From: Hyphomicrobiales bacterium
Lineage (GTDB): Bacteria; Pseudomonadota; Alphaproteobacteria; Rhizobiales; Beijerinckiaceae
Direction of reading: 5' to 3'
Length of the DNA: 56,965 nucleotides
Assembly: GCA_947447895.1 (NCBI GenBank)
Contig: CANFLM010000008.1
Location: 1 to 56,965, forward strand
Each line of letters begins with the position of its first letter. Within the stretch, counting starts at the first letter, position 1. Shown here in pieces: positions 56,954-56,965 of this stretch. The notes under the pieces are model-generated. The model did no database searches, was not told the origin of the DNA, and saw nothing but the letters and a program-made list of their open reading frames with translations. Made by a program: the position numbers and the translations under genes.

Positions 56954-56965
56954 GGCGGCGTGATC

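Overview
The window comes from the chromosome of an alphaproteobacterium, most likely a member of the Hyphomicrobiales (Rhizobiales). Supporting signs are the NDUFA12 - DUF2155 - aat neighbourhood, a liv operon carrying a DUF6867 gene, a fused double-ATPase dipeptide-type ABC protein, a class II (B12-dependent) ribonucleotide reductase with a C-terminal zinc ribbon, and moderately GC-rich coding DNA. I see no prophage, insertion sequence, CRISPR array or rRNA. Genes are tightly packed, with many 1-4 bp start/stop overlaps.

Layout. 1-4.4 kb: a TAXI-type TRAP transporter (fused permease, cut by the left edge, plus binding protein) divergent from a gamma-glutamyltranspeptidase. 4.4-4.9 kb: an orphan Flp-type pilin beside an AT-rich patch. 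4.9-10.1 kb: a peptide/nickel-type ABC importer (ATPase fusion, two permeases, binding protein). 10.2-11.1 kb: a small ORF and a DUF2335 membrane protein. 11.1-13.9 kb: an amidase divergent from a carbamoylase-type hydrolase. Together these suggest scavenging of peptide, amide and ureido nitrogen. 13.9-18.0 kb: a DUF4337 membrane protein and three predicted exported enzymes (beta-carbonic anhydrase, glutathione peroxidase, metallo-beta-lactamase-fold hydrolase), plus an orphan UreE with a very long histidine tail.

18.0-22.6 kb is a thiamine locus: a TPP riboswitch, thiC, a TRAP binding protein translationally coupled to thiC, and a convergent thiM-thiE pair. It is followed by purB, rpe, a DadA-like oxidoreductase, a P1-family peptidase and ccdA. 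28.0-33.6 kb is a complete branched-chain amino-acid ABC operon (livH-livM-livG-livF-DUF6867, then the binding protein). 34.1-43.6 kb is an aerobic CO-dehydrogenase-type molybdenum hydroxylase cluster (coxG, coxS-coxL-coxM, coxD, coxE, two XdhC-type genes, a molybdopterin-binding protein and a MocA-like nucleotidyltransferase). The CoxL active-site loop reads AYRGAGR, so this is a form II enzyme whose physiological substrate is uncertain.

43.6-50.2 kb holds housekeeping and less certain genes: DUF2256, an SDR lacking the usual tyrosine, a possible BcsS-like barrel, radC, map, a CinA-type protein, gpt and a stand-alone acyl-activating enzyme. 50.2-54.7 kb has an unusual type I tRNA with a UAA anticodon, then nrdJ preceded by a long leader and two NrdR-box-like sites exactly 31 bp apart. 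The right end carries NDUFA12, DUF2155 and aat.

Most worth a second look: the UAA-anticodon short-arm tRNA, the riboswitch-controlled TRAP binding protein inside the thiC operon, the DUF2335 pair, and the complete form II cox cluster with its own cofactor genes. Function calls rest on motifs and family knowledge; no database search was possible.
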